From Candidatus Doudnabacteria bacterium (GTDB lineage Bacteria; Patescibacteriota; Doudnabacteria; UBA920; O2-02-FULL-48-8), in contig JACQJI010000024.1 of assembly GCA_016198045.1 (NCBI GenBank), positions 1-35,494 of the forward strand: 35,494 nucleotides of DNA. The letters are read 5' to 3'. This document shows, one piece after another, positions 7,550 through 15,078 of the stretch (position 1 is its first letter; every line of letters starts with the position of its first letter). The position numbers were made by a program, and so were the translations under genes. The notes under the pieces are model-generated. The model had not been told where the DNA came from. It worked only from the letters and a program-made list of their open reading frames with translations, and did no database searches.

Positions 7550-8133
7550 CCGCGAAAATAAGATTTACATTACTGCTGGTTGGAGGGCTGTTCATCTGCC
7601 TGGGCGTGTATTTTTTCCTTTTCAAGCCGGTTTTGAATCAATTATCAGCTCAGTCCGAAGTCCTGAGGCAAAAAAATGTCGAAGTGGCTACCATGAGGCA
7701 GCAAATTATCGCTTACAAAAGCGCCCAGACAGATCTCTCCAAAGCCGTGGAGAAAGATCGGATCTTAAATGCGCTTTTGCAGCGGGAAGAGCTGGTTTCC
7801 GCCATTAAAAATTTAGAAAAAGCGGCTTCGGTCACCAAAACTTCCGAAACTTTAAAAATCAACGAACCGGGCGCAGAGCAAGATAACTTACCAGACCCGG
7901 TGGTGGAAGCCGGGGGGTATCTGGGAGAAATTCCTTACCGTGTTTCCACAATCAATGATTTCTTAGGGACTGTCCAGTTTTTGAGGTATTTGGAGCACCT
8001 GCCCCAATTTACCGAAATCGCTCAAATTAATCTTTCTGCCGAAACCGTGGATTCGGATACCCAAGGACGGATATATACCGGAAAAGTATTTGGAACCATT
8101 GATGGCGTATTTTTCGTCAAAACTTCCCCATGA
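7546..8133 (+). CDS. pilO: Type IV pilus inner-membrane protein PilO
   Basis: PilO pairs with PilN in the periplasmic alignment complex. It is 195 residues: a transmembrane helix at about 8-28 (LLLVGGLFICLGVYFFLF), a coiled coil (about 30-75, with SEVLRQKNVEVATMRQQI) and a C-terminal ferredoxin-like domain containing the typical YRVSTINDFLGTVQFLRYLE stretch. The start is GTG, overlapping the pilN stop (GTGA), with GAGGAG about 10 nt upstream. It overlaps the following small gene by 4 nt, so the three genes are translationally coupled. Confidence 0.9.
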   Translation: MTAKIRFTLLLVGGLFICLGVYFFLFKPVLNQLSAQSEVLRQKNVEVATMRQQIIAYKSAQTDLSKAVEKDRILNALLQREELVSAIKNLEKAASVTKTSETLKINEPGAEQDNLPDPVVEAGGYLGEIPYRVSTINDFLGTVQFLRYLEHLPQFTEIAQINLSAETVDSDTQGRIYTGKVFGTIDGVFFVKTSP

Positions 8134-8381
8134 AATTACCCAAAGTTAAACTTAATCTAATTCTCACCGCGGCTCTCGCGACAGTTCTACTGGTTGAGCT
8201 ATATTTGGGTTATATTTATATTTTCCGGAATTTGACTTCTGAGTCAGAAGAAGTAGCACCCCGAAACGTGGTTCGGGTCAATCTCGAGCGCTACCAGGAA
8301 ACAGTTCAGTTTCTTACCAGCCAAGAAAATTATAGCGCCGGTCCGGTTAACCTCAAACGGCCCAATCCTTTCAGACCATGA
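8130..8381 (+). CDS. Small bitopic membrane protein at the pilP position
   Basis: This is an 83-residue protein with one N-terminal transmembrane helix (about residues 9-30, LILTAALATVLLVELYLGYI) and a short periplasmic tail. Its start overlaps pilO and its end overlaps purA, each by 4 nt. The last residues, RPNPFRP, resemble the NPF segment found in PilP lipoproteins, and pilP normally follows pilO, so it may be a reduced PilP analogue. It lacks a lipobox and the beta-domain of true PilP. Function is not established. Confidence 0.7.
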   Translation: MKLPKVKLNLILTAALATVLLVELYLGYIYIFRNLTSESEEVAPRNVVRVNLERYQETVQFLTSQENYSAGPVNLKRPNPFRP

Positions 8382-9802
8382 ACATTCTTGAAAACTTTAG
8401 ACATTGGGTGATCGTTGGGGGGCAATGGGGGGACGAGGCCAAAGGCAAAATTACCGACCTGCTCGCCCCCTTTTTTGATTATGTCGTGCGCTACGCTGGT
8501 GGTTCCAACGCAGGACACACGACCCATGTGCCTGAGGGCAAAATCGTGGGACACCTGATTCCAAGCGGCCTGGCACAGGGCAAAACCTGTGTCGTTGGCC
8601 GCGGCGTATTTTTTGACTTCGACGCATTTCTTAAGGAATTCTCAGACGTGGAAAAAATTTTGGGAAAAAATTTGCCGTCAATTTGGATTGACGAAGCTTG
8701 CACGGTTCGCACGCCCTGGCATAGTTATCTGGAAACTTGGTTTGAAAAGACCCGGGGCAGCCGCTGGGGCAACACTACGCAGAAGGCGATCAGTCCGATG
8801 GCCAGCATTCGGGCGGCCCGGCTGGATATAAAAATTGCCGACTTGCTGGGCGATAAGCACAGCCTTATGGTCAAGCTTGGGATCCTGCAAGAAGTATTCA
8901 AGCCAATTTTCGAAACCATGCGCCAAAGCGGTGTCATTGTTAATATTGCAAGCCCTGATGAAGTCGGGTCTTATCTTATCGGCCAGGCTGAACAAATCAG
9001 AAAAAAGGTTAGGGATACGCGCCGGTTGCTTTTGGCGGCTTCAAAGCAAGGTCAGCGAATTTTATTTGAAGGCGCGCAGGCAGCGTTGCTGGATGCCAAT
9101 TGGGGAACCTGGCCTTATACTTCGTCGCCCAGCTCAACAGCAGGAGGCGTGTTTGCCGAAACCGGTTTGCCGCCGGGACCTTTGGGTGTGGGTATGGTGG
9201 TCAAAATTTTGCCGACCCGGGTAGGCGCAGGCCCCATGCCAACCGAAATCTGGGACAGAGTCGAGGCTGAGCAATTTTCCAAACAGCGCCCCGAGTTGTT
9301 TGAACAAGGACCAAGCCGAGACAACTTTTTATCCCAATACTTAGCTAATATCAACGCTCAAACAGCCACGGAAGCCGAAATTTCTCAATACTTTCAAGTC
9401 TTGGGAGACGAACGAGGTTCGACCACCGGACGAGGCAGAAGCGTCGGCTACATAGACATTCCTGCTATTCAATATGCCGCAGAGATTAACGGTCCGCAAT
9501 TTCTGGCTCTGACCAAGCTGGATATGCTCTCAGGGCTTAATTCGATCAAAGTTGCCGTAGCTTACCGCTATCAAGGGCAAATACTGGAAGCTGGAGCTTT
9601 GCCGCCGGCCAATCACCTGCACGAAGTTCGATCGATATACGAAGAATGGCCCTGTTGGCAGGAAGATATCCGCGATTGCCGCAATTTTGTGGATTTGCCG
9701 CCAAAGGCCCAGAATCTGGTCGTGAAGTTTGAAGAACTAATCAAGGTCCCGATTCGGCTGATCAGTGTTAAGCCTACTCGCGAAGCCGTGATTGTTCGTT
9801 GA
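8378..9802 (+). CDS. purA: Adenylosuccinate synthetase PurA
   Basis: PurA makes adenylosuccinate from IMP, aspartate and GTP, the first step from IMP to AMP. The N-terminal signature is VIVGGQWGDEAKGKITDLL; the catalytic Asp of QWGDE is kept, which argues against a PurZ-type enzyme, but GDEGKGK has become GDEAKGK. Further motifs are GGSNAGHT, ILFEGAQAALLD and STTGRGRSVGYIDI in place of the usual TTGRxRR(C/T)GWxD. It has 474 residues, longer than the usual 430. The start overlaps the preceding pilus gene by 4 nt, which ties this purine gene to the pilus operon. The divergent loops fit a Patescibacteria-type enzyme; activity is very likely. Confidence 0.93.
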   Translation: MNILENFRHWVIVGGQWGDEAKGKITDLLAPFFDYVVRYAGGSNAGHTTHVPEGKIVGHLIPSGLAQGKTCVVGRGVFFDFDAFLKEFSDVEKILGKNLPSIWIDEACTVRTPWHSYLETWFEKTRGSRWGNTTQKAISPMASIRAARLDIKIADLLGDKHSLMVKLGILQEVFKPIFETMRQSGVIVNIASPDEVGSYLIGQAEQIRKKVRDTRRLLLAASKQGQRILFEGAQAALLDANWGTWPYTSSPSSTAGGVFAETGLPPGPLGVGMVVKILPTRVGAGPMPTEIWDRVEAEQFSKQRPELFEQGPSRDNFLSQYLANINAQTATEAEISQYFQVLGDERGSTTGRGRSVGYIDIPAIQYAAEINGPQFLALTKLDMLSGLNSIKVAVAYRYQGQILEAGALPPANHLHEVRSIYEEWPCWQEDIRDCRNFVDLPPKAQNLVVKFEELIKVPIRLISVKPTREAVIVR

Positions 9803-9852
9803 GGTTGCCTAAACCGATTAATTAAGTTAAAATCGTTTCATACTCTAAACTT

Positions 9853-11325
9853 ATGCCATTCAATATCCCAGAAGGATTCACATTCGATGATGTGCTGCTG
9901 CGTCCGGCCAAAAGCAAATACCATCCGGCGGAAGTGGATACCGCAACCGTGCTGACGCGCAATGGGATTAAGTTGGGCGTTCCTTTGGTCTCGGCAGCCA
10001 TGGACAAAGTCAGTGAGTCAACTTTTGCCGTGGCGATCGCGCAGCTGGGCGGAATCGGGATCATTCATATGAATATGACTATGGAGCGGCAAGCCGAAGA
10101 AGTCGATCGGGTCAAGCGCAGCGAATCCGGCATGATTTTTGATCCAGTGACCATTACGCCGGAACGGCCAATTTTTGAGGTGCAGAGGCTCATGGAGAAA
10201 TTCCGCATTGCCGGAGTGCCGGTGATCAATAACAACAAAGACCGCAAATTGGTGGGTATTATCACCAACCGCGATTTGCGCTTTGAGACCCGGCTGAATC
10301 TGAAAGTCTCTGAGCTCATGACCAGCAAGAATTTAATCACCACCAAAGTCGGGACCACGCTTAAGGATGCCCAAAGAATGTTCCGCCAGCATAAGATTGA
10401 AAAACTGCCCGTGGTTGATAAGCGCGGCAAGCTCAAGGGTTTGATAACGGTCAAAGACGTGCGCAAGGCTATTGCTTTCCCTCACGCGACCAAGGACAAC
10501 CGCGGCCGGCTGCGCGTGGGAGCTGGTATCGGCGCCACCGGCGATTACCTGGATCGGGCGGCTGCCTTGATCGACAGCGGGGTTGACGTGCTGGTGGTTG
10601 ATACCGCGCACGGGCATTCAACCAAAGTCTTGGGCGCGGTCCGCAAACTCAAGTCTCGATTTCCTCATATTGATGTTATCGGAGGCAATGTTTCCACCAA
10701 GGAAGGCACTCGTGATTTGATTCGAGCCGGGGCCGATGCCGTGAAAGTCGGACAAGGCCCAGGCTCAACCTGCATCACCCGGCCAGTGACTGGCAATGGG
10801 ACGCCTCAGATTAGCGCGATTATGGAATGCTTCGAAGCTGCTGCCAAAAGTAATGTACCGCTGATTGCCGACGGTGGCATCCGATTTTCCGGCGATATCG
10901 TCAAAGCCATTGCGGCTGGCGCAAGCTCGGTGATGCTCGGCATGATTTTTGCCGGCACTGATGAGGCTCCGGGAGAGGTTATTTTGTACCAAGGCCGGTC
11001 GTATAAGAAGTTTCGGGGCATGGGCTCGGTGGGAGCCATGAAAGAAGGCTCGGCCCTCCGTTACAACCAGCAAGGCCAGCCGGTTGCCAAACTGGTTCCC
11101 GAAGGAATCGAAGGCAGGGTGGCTTCCCGCGGCCCGCTGGCCGGAATCGTTCATCAGCTGATCGGGGGACTGCGGGCCGGCATGGGCATGCAGGGCGCAG
11201 GCACCATCAAGCAGCTGCAAGGCCAATCCAAGCGGTTTGTGCGCGTCACTAACGCGGGGCAAAGGGAAAGCCACGTGCACGATGTGATCATCACTGAAGA
11301 GGCGCCTAACTACAGCCAATCATAA
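9853..11325 (+). CDS. guaB: IMP dehydrogenase GuaB
   Basis: GuaB oxidises IMP to XMP with NAD, the committed step to GMP. It is a typical 490-residue enzyme: TIM-barrel start [13 protein letters not shown] (residues 9-21), two inserted CBS domains (about 95-210), the catalytic Cys loop [15 protein letters not shown] (about 302-316), and the flap and nucleotide-binding segments MGSVGAM (about 394-400) and EGIEGRV. The CBS pair would allow purine-nucleotide regulation. It follows purA after 50 nt; a CATACT box 8 nt before the ATG could be a promoter. A strong terminator follows. Confidence 0.96.
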   Translation: MPFNIPEGFTFDDVLLRPAKSKYHPAEVDTATVLTRNGIKLGVPLVSAAMDKVSESTFAVAIAQLGGIGIIHMNMTMERQAEEVDRVKRSESGMIFDPVTITPERPIFEVQRLMEKFRIAGVPVINNNKDRKLVGIITNRDLRFETRLNLKVSELMTSKNLITTKVGTTLKDAQRMFRQHKIEKLPVVDKRGKLKGLITVKDVRKAIAFPHATKDNRGRLRVGAGIGATGDYLDRAAALIDSGVDVLVVDTAHGHSTKVLGAVRKLKSRFPHIDVIGGNVSTKEGTRDLIRAGADAVKVGQGPGSTCITRPVTGNGTPQISAIMECFEAAAKSNVPLIADGGIRFSGDIVKAIAAGASSVMLGMIFAGTDEAPGEVILYQGRSYKKFRGMGSVGAMKEGSALRYNQQGQPVAKLVPEGIEGRVASRGPLAGIVHQLIGGLRAGMGMQGAGTIKQLQGQSKRFVRVTNAGQRESHVHDVIITEEAPNYSQS

Positions 11326-11334
11326 ATTAGAGAA

Positions 11335-11361
11335 TAAAAAAACCGCTCACGCGGTTTTTTT
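11335..11361 (+). terminator. Rho-independent terminator after guaB
   Basis: Stem CCGC/GCGG with a TCAC loop, flanked by an A-run before and a T-run after (AAAAAAACCGC ... GCGGTTTTTTT). It can act in both directions. It ends the pil-purA-guaB region. Confidence 0.85.
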
Positions 11362-11464
11362 GATATTGCTGCGCCTGCTCGCATTCGTTGAGCGCTCGAC
11401 TGCGTCTGGTGACTTGTCTCGCTTCAACCCGTTCAAATCGAGTAGGGGGCTTTGCTTTTTTCTT

Positions 11465-11541
11465 TGGTGCGCCCAGTAGGATTTGAACCTACGACAGACC
11501 GCTTAAGAGGCGGTTGCTCTACCAGGCTGAGCTATGGGCGC
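11465..11541 (-). tRNA. tRNA-Lys (anticodon CTT)
   Basis: On the minus strand a full cloverleaf is visible: acceptor GCGCCCA/TGGGCGC, D-arm GCTC/GAGC, anticodon stem ACCGC/GCGGT with loop CTCTTAA (anticodon CTT), and T-arm GTAGG-TTCAAAT-CCTAC. The discriminator base A and the CCA end are encoded. Confidence 0.95.
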
Positions 11542-11619
11542 TCGTTGAGCTTAAGTAATCTTAGCGATTTTTTCGCGGCTTTTCAAGAGGGCTTGGAAGT
11601 GCTATTCTGAGGCAGAACC

Positions 11620-11638
11620 TGTTTCCAAGGAGGAAACA
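11620..11638 (+). promoter_or_regulatory. Hairpin containing the Shine-Dalgarno of the 36-residue gene
   Basis: Arms TGTTTCC/GGAAACA enclose the loop AAGGA, so the perfect Shine-Dalgarno AAGGAGG (11627-11633) sits in the loop and 3' arm, and the pairing reaches the A of the start codon. This could hide the ribosome site until opened. Confidence 0.55.
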
Positions 11639-11748
11639 TGCAGGTAGTTTTCATCGTCGCCGGGGCGGTTGGACTCGTGGCCGCAGTGGCCATGTTTATC
11701 AAGGGCTTCGGGCGTTCGAAGCCACCTTCATTGATCGACCGAGGCTGA
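11638..11748 (+). CDS. 36-residue single-helix membrane peptide
   Basis: An ATG with a perfect Shine-Dalgarno (AAGGAGG, 4 nt spacing) opens a short frame of 36 residues ending in TGA. Residues 3-22 (VVFIVAGAVGLVAAVAMFIK) form one hydrophobic helix; the tail GFGRSKPPSLIDRG is polar and basic. A possible -10 (TATTCT near 11603) lies upstream and a hairpin with a T-run follows, so it looks like its own transcription unit. Its GC-rich codons and strong ribosome site differ from most neighbours. I do not recognise a family. Being short, it could be a chance frame, but the ribosome site and terminator speak for a real gene. Confidence 0.6.
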   Translation: MQVVFIVAGAVGLVAAVAMFIKGFGRSKPPSLIDRG

Positions 11749-11768
11749 CGCGTCGTACGGGTTCAGTG

Positions 11769-11797
11769 GGAGGTCCTGATCTCCGTTCTTTTTTTTT
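11769..11797 (+). terminator. Probable terminator of the 36-residue gene
   Basis: A GGAG/CTCC stem with an 8-nt loop is followed by GTTC and nine T. A competing stem CCTGATC (11775-11781)/GATCAGG (11800-11806) encloses the T-run. The position, 20 nt after the stop, fits a terminator. Confidence 0.55.
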
Positions 11798-11801
11798 GCG
11801 A

Positions 11802-12098
11802 TCAGGGCTCTATAGTTTTCAAAAGTTGAACCAAATCATCCAATGTTCCCAGCTTATTTTTTCTTTCAAGCTTGCACTTTTGGCACTTGTGAATCACTGC
11901 AAATTGCTGGCTTTTTGATTCTATAGCAACCGGCTTCATCAGTCCGCGGCAAGCGTTTTGCCGATCCCCGGGGTGGACGTCCACGTGCTTGCTCCAGAAA
12001 CACTGCGGGCAGTGGTTGGTGTAGCCGTCCCCGGAAACAAAAAAACCGCAATGGCCGCAGGTAAAATCTTCAATTGTTCGCGTGAATTTTTTAGTCAT
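11802..12098 (-). CDS. RNHCP-domain zinc-ribbon protein
   Basis: This is a 98-residue protein of the RNHCP family, named for its conserved Arg-Asn-His-Cys-Pro motif, here YTNHCPQCFWSKHVD. Paired cysteines form likely metal sites: CGHC near residues 14-17, CPQC near 30-33 and CQKC near the C-terminal third. The segment VHPGDRQNACRGLMKPVAI is typical of the family. Its biochemical role is unknown. The ATG at 12098 (MTKKFTRTIEDFTC) is chosen because residues from a longer frame (to 12143) run into a hairpin repeat. It lies downstream of tRNA-Arg on the same strand. Confidence 0.85.
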   Translation of the reverse strand: MTKKFTRTIEDFTCGHCGFFVSGDGYTNHCPQCFWSKHVDVHPGDRQNACRGLMKPVAIESKSQQFAVIHKCQKCKLERKNKLGTLDDLVQLLKTIEP

Positions 12099-12123
12099 TT
12101 TTCTGGCGTCTCCGGAGGGATTC

Positions 12124-12152
12124 TCCGCCTTCGTGCTTCGCACTTCGGCGGA
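12124..12152. repeat. Symmetrical CCGCC/GGCGG hairpin element
   Basis: Outer arms TCCGCC (12124-12129) and GGCGGA (12147-12152) enclose an inner stem GTGC/GCAC, with TTC as spacer on both sides and as the loop. A sister element with the same plan lies at 12293-12320. Confidence 0.75.
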
Positions 12153-12198
12153 TGTGCTCTATTTTTATAACTGTGGCACAGAACCCCCGAAGGGTTTA

Positions 12199-12273
12199 TG
12201 GCGCGTCTGGAGGGAATCGAACCCCCATCACTGGTTCCGAAGACCAGTGCTCTATCCGTTGAGCTACAGACGC
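12199..12273 (-). tRNA. tRNA-Arg (anticodon TCG)
   Basis: On the minus strand: acceptor GCGTCTG/CAGACGC, D-arm GCTC/GAGC, anticodon stem CTGGT/ACCAG with loop CTTCGGA (anticodon TCG), T-arm GGGGG-TTCGATT-CCCTC (one mismatch), discriminator G and encoded CCA. Confidence 0.93.
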
Positions 12274-12292
12274 ATAAACGGTTCCGACCTGT

Positions 12293-12320
12293 CCGCCGTA
12301 GCTCGTAAGAGCGAAGGCGG
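12293..12320. repeat. Second CCGCC/GGCGG hairpin element
   Basis: Outer arms CCGCC (12293-12297) and GGCGG (12316-12320), inner stem GCTC/GAGC with a GTAA loop, and 3-nt spacers on both sides. The plan is the same as at 12124-12152 but the inner stem differs, which suggests a mobile or maintained hairpin design. Confidence 0.7.
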
Positions 12321-12368
12321 GAGACCGTTGTGATATCCGTTTCACCATGGAGACCAGGATTGAGTATA

Positions 12369-12779
12369 TCAACTGAAGAGATTTTTGTCTAAGAGTTCCT
12401 TGAAGTAAATATCCAGTTCTTCTTCTGACATGGCCCGAAGCTCATCCCAAGCAAACCATTTGTATTCTGAATGGTCAGTATCGATTTTTGGTTCACCCTC
12501 GATTGTGCCAGTATAGGTTAACCGGACCACGTGTTTGCCAGGCACTCGGAGAATATCTTGCGCTGCCACGAGTTTGATTTCGTCAACCAAATCAAGCCCA
12601 ACTTCTTCTTTGACTTCACGTTTAAGATTGTCCAGAAGCAGGCTTCCCGGATCAATCCGTCCGCCCACAATATCCCACTTGGGACCAACTTCCGGATACT
12701 TGAGAGGGTTGCGGCGGACAAGCAAATATTTGCCGTTTTTATTCTTTAGTAAGACTTTTACCCCAACTTGAAGTTCCAT
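12369..12779 (-). CDS. Nudix hydrolase with an altered Nudix box
   Basis: This is a 136-residue Nudix-fold protein, likely hydrolysing a nucleoside diphosphate derivative. The Nudix box (GX5EX7REUXEEXGU) is present as GRIDPGS...REVKEEVGL: the catalytic REVKEE part is kept, but the first conserved Glu is Ser. The N-terminal LQVGVKVLLKNKNGKYLLVRR strand pair and the C-terminal WFAWDELRAMSEEEL fit the fold. It is transcribed divergently from the HTH gene at 12805 through a 25-nt shared promoter region. The substrate cannot be told. Confidence 0.88.
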   Translation of the reverse strand: MELQVGVKVLLKNKNGKYLLVRRNPLKYPEVGPKWDIVGGRIDPGSLLLDNLKREVKEEVGLDLVDEIKLVAAQDILRVPGKHVVRLTYTGTIEGEPKIDTDHSEYKWFAWDELRAMSEEELDIYFKELLDKNLFS

Positions 12780-12804
12780 AAGCTTTAGTCTATATTAAAG
12801 TCAA
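12780..12804. promoter_or_regulatory. Divergent promoter between the Nudix and HTH genes
   Basis: Only 25 nt separate the two start codons. On plus, TATATT (12791-12796) lies 8 nt before the ATG at 12805. On minus, TATAGA or TAATAT in the overlapping sequence lies 9-12 nt before the Nudix ATG. Neither side has room for a normal 5' leader, so both transcripts would be nearly leaderless. Confidence 0.5.
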
Positions 12805-13020
12805 ATGATAGGCAAAGACGACAGAATATTGGGAGTTGAGCAGTTAGCCAAGTTTTTTGGGGTCACTGACCAGACTATTTGGCGCTGGTGCAAAGCGGGC
12901 AAAATCCCGGCTTTTAAGATTGGCGCCCAATGGAAAATCCGCCAATCTGACCTAAACAAGATTATTAATCAAAAACTAACCAAACGTGAGCAAGACAAAC
13001 ACCTCCAGCCGCTCTTCTAA
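12805..13020 (+). CDS. Small excisionase/MerR-like helix-turn-helix protein
   Basis: This is a 71-residue DNA-binding protein of the HTH_17 (excisionase-like) family. The winged helix-turn-helix motif covers about residues 8-55: LGVEQLAKFFGVTDQTIWRW (helix-turn-helix) followed by CKAGKIPAFKIGAQWKIRQSDL (wing and last helix). The tail is basic and short. Such proteins act as small regulators or recombination directionality factors; no integrase is near, so a regulatory role is more likely. Its end overlaps the start of holA by 35 nt. Confidence 0.85.
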   Translation: MIGKDDRILGVEQLAKFFGVTDQTIWRWCKAGKIPAFKIGAQWKIRQSDLNKIINQKLTKREQDKHLQPLF

Positions 13021-14035
13021 TATTTTTTTATTTTGGGGCGAGGACGACTTCAGCATCAAAAGAAAAGTAAATTTTTGGAAGCAGGAGTTTGCCAAAAAAT
13101 ATCCGCAAAGTTCGGCCTTGCTGCTCGATGGCGAAGCAATTGCGCCAGCCGAACTGAGTAAAAAATTAGAAGAAGCTCTGACTCCTTCGCTGTTTTCTGA
13201 AAAGAAGCTGATTATCTGCCGCAATTGCTTCCCGACCAAGGCTTCCGATCAAGACCTGGCCGAAAGCATCATTAAGATTATCAGCGCCTTGCCTCCAGAT
13301 TATTTTTTGGTTTTTGAACAAACCAAAAAGCCTGATCGGCGTCTGGCTTCTATAAAAAAGATATTGAGCCAACCCATGGAGATTGTCTGCTTCAGCCTCC
13401 CTCATGGAAGGAAGCTTGATGCTTGGATAGCCCAGGAATTGAAAATGAACGACGCCAGAATTGAAGGAGAAGCCTTGGAGTTGCTGGCAAAATATCTCGG
13501 TCGGGATTTGTTTGAAGAGAAAAAGGCCGGCGGAAAAGTCATAGAAGTTAAAGAAGCCTTTAATTTGTGGCAAGTGCATAACGAGCTTGAGAAGCTAATC
13601 AGCCGGACAACAGAGATTAAAACAGAAGATGTCCAAGCCCTAATCAAACCAAAAGTGCCGGAAAACATCTTTGCGCTGTCCGACCAGATCATCGCCGGAA
13701 ATAAAAAACAAGCCCTGCAAACAATGGAATATTTGTTGGTGGCGGGCAGCAGTGACGAGAAGTCCGAAACCATCCGGATTGTGGGACTGTTAGCCGAGCA
13801 GTTTCGAAGCCTGGTGACTGTCAGCAGTTTTTCCAAACATCAAAACCAGCAGGAAATAGCGTCTTTGCTCGGCTGGAGTCCAGGCCGGGTATTTATCAAT
13901 CTCAAGCTTGCCAATAATATCAGTTTTGAAAAACTCAAGCAGTATTTGGGCAGGCTGCTCACAATCGATCAAAAACTTAAAAGTAGCGACACTAATCCCA
14001 AACTTTTGCTCAGCATGTTTATTCAGGAGAGCTGA
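12986..14035 (+). CDS. holA: DNA polymerase III delta subunit HolA
   Basis: HolA is the clamp-loader subunit that opens the beta clamp. It has 349 residues. The N-terminal FLFWGEDDFSIKRKVNFW matches the family start (xFxGED, binding region of the AAA+-like domain I). Later parts include FVLDQ-type segments (FALSDQIIAGNKKQALQTM) and the C-terminal SLLGWSPGRVFINLKLANNIS with LGRLLTIDQKLKSSDTNPKLLL, typical of the collar domain. The GTG at 12986 is inferred and lies within the previous gene; a later start would remove little. It is followed by a convergent terminator. Confidence 0.9.
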   Translation: MSKTNTSSRSSNIFLFWGEDDFSIKRKVNFWKQEFAKKYPQSSALLLDGEAIAPAELSKKLEEALTPSLFSEKKLIICRNCFPTKASDQDLAESIIKIISALPPDYFLVFEQTKKPDRRLASIKKILSQPMEIVCFSLPHGRKLDAWIAQELKMNDARIEGEALELLAKYLGRDLFEEKKAGGKVIEVKEAFNLWQVHNELEKLISRTTEIKTEDVQALIKPKVPENIFALSDQIIAGNKKQALQTMEYLLVAGSSDEKSETIRIVGLLAEQFRSLVTVSSFSKHQNQQEIASLLGWSPGRVFINLKLANNISFEKLKQYLGRLLTIDQKLKSSDTNPKLLLSMFIQES

Positions 14036-14046
14036 AAAATCTAAAA

Positions 14047-14066
14047 GAAAACCCCCTGCTAGGGGG
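14047..14066 (-). terminator. Convergent terminator between holA and the KGG gene
   Basis: Stem CCCCC/GGGGG with loop TGCTA. On the minus strand it is followed by TTTTCTTTT, so it serves mainly the KGG gene, but it also lies 12 nt after the holA stop. Confidence 0.75.
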
Positions 14067-14228
14067 TTATTCTTCGTCCTCGCGGGAGGCCGAACCGCCT
14101 TTTCGCCCTGCTTTTCTGGCTTTGGCTCGGTCATTCGCAAAGTTTCCGGGATTATTATACTTACCTTGAGCTTTCCCGCCTTTCCGGCCTGCCCGCGCGT
14201 GCCCGTCCGAATCGCCATACCATGCCAT
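14067..14228 (-). CDS. KGG-repeat (GsiB/Con-10-like) stress protein
   Basis: This is a 53-residue, very hydrophilic protein. Two KGG units are visible: ARAGRKGGKAQGKYNNPGNF (about residues 11-30) and ARKAGRKGGSASRE (about 37-50), the motif of stress-induced acidophilic repeat proteins such as GsiB and YciG. These are disordered proteins linked to desiccation, osmotic or starvation stress. The ATG at 14228 has GGAG 8-9 nt upstream (AAAGGAG). The gene is convergent with holA and shares its terminator. The frame continues upstream into holA antisense, but the motif and ribosome site fix this start. Confidence 0.85.
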   Translation of the reverse strand: MAWYGDSDGHARAGRKGGKAQGKYNNPGNFANDRAKARKAGRKGGSASREDEE

Positions 14229-14306
14229 AGGTTTGCTCCTTTCAAATTTAGCTTAGCCTAAGTTTATTATCGAAACAATTGTACAGAATGTTACACTATC
14301 CCTGTT

Positions 14307-15053
14307 TTAGTCTATAAATAATAGCAAGTACATAACCACAATCCCCAGGACGAAACTTACCAGGTGTGGCAGGAATCTTTCTTTCTGTTTATGGGTTTCG
14401 GGAATCAAGTCGGCTGTGGCAATGTAAATAAACGACCCGATACCGATACTGATTAATATATTGACGATATTTTCGCTGTTGGTTGCCAGCAGAGCGACAA
14501 TCACGCCCAAAACTGCGGCTAATCCGGAGAGAAAATTATAAAATAAGGCCTTAACTTTGCTTAAGCCCGCATAGATTAGCACGCCAAAATCTCCGAATTC
14601 TTGGGGGATTTCATGCAGGATCACAGCAAGAGTCGTGGCCAAACCTAAGCGGATATCCACAAGATAAGAGCCGGCGATGATCATGCCATCAATAAAGTTA
14701 TGGATGCCGTCGCCGATTAAGTTGGTGGTCACCAAATGCTGGCTTAGGTGCGTATCTTCTTCTCCTTCTGTGGGATGATGGTGCCAGTGGATGTATTTTT
14801 CTATGATATAAAAAACCACGATTGTGGCTAAAATGTACAGCGAGTTTTTGAGACCCAAACTTCCCTGTTTGGCAAGTTCCGGAAGCAAATGGATAAACAC
14901 GTCACCCAGCAGAGCGCCAGCAGCGAAACTGACCAATAATATGAGACTTTTGCGCGCCAGTTTGTTTTGGATGTTAATGACCAGCAGCCCAATGAATGCC
15001 ATGAGGCTGACTATCAAAGCCGAAATGATTGAGTATAATGCCACAGTCTGCAT
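14307..15053 (-). CDS. ZIP-family divalent metal transporter
   Basis: This is an inner-membrane transporter of 248 residues with about eight hydrophobic segments, likely importing Zn2+ or another divalent metal. The metal-binding helices carry the family motifs HNFIDG (helix IV) and HEIPQEFGD (helix V). A His-rich cytoplasmic loop (HWHHHPTEGEEDTHLSQH, about residues 89-106) lies between helices III and IV. The N-terminal helix ends LLVINIQNKLARKSLILL, then AAGALLGDVFIHLLPE matches ZIP helix II. It is divergent from the DUF1003 gene, with an extended -10 box 6 nt before its ATG. Confidence 0.93.
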   Translation of the reverse strand: MQTVALYSIISALIVSLMAFIGLLVINIQNKLARKSLILLVSFAAGALLGDVFIHLLPELAKQGSLGLKNSLYILATIVVFYIIEKYIHWHHHPTEGEEDTHLSQHLVTTNLIGDGIHNFIDGMIIAGSYLVDIRLGLATTLAVILHEIPQEFGDFGVLIYAGLSKVKALFYNFLSGLAAVLGVIVALLATNSENIVNILISIGIGSFIYIATADLIPETHKQKERFLPHLVSFVLGIVVMYLLLFID

Positions 15054-15059
15054 AAGACT

Positions 15060-15068
15060 AGTATAACA
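15060..15068 (-). promoter_or_regulatory. Extended -10 element 6 nt before the ZIP gene
   Basis: On the minus strand TGTTATACT is followed by exactly 6 nt and ATG. RNA polymerase would start at or next to the A of the ATG, giving a leaderless mRNA. Confidence 0.6.
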
Positions 15069-15078
15069 TAGACTTTTA

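Noticed and set aside
13790..14245. A 151-codon minus frame across the holA end
   Set aside because: It is the reverse frame of holA and of the KGG gene. The KGG protein in another minus frame has a family motif, a ribosome site and a terminator.
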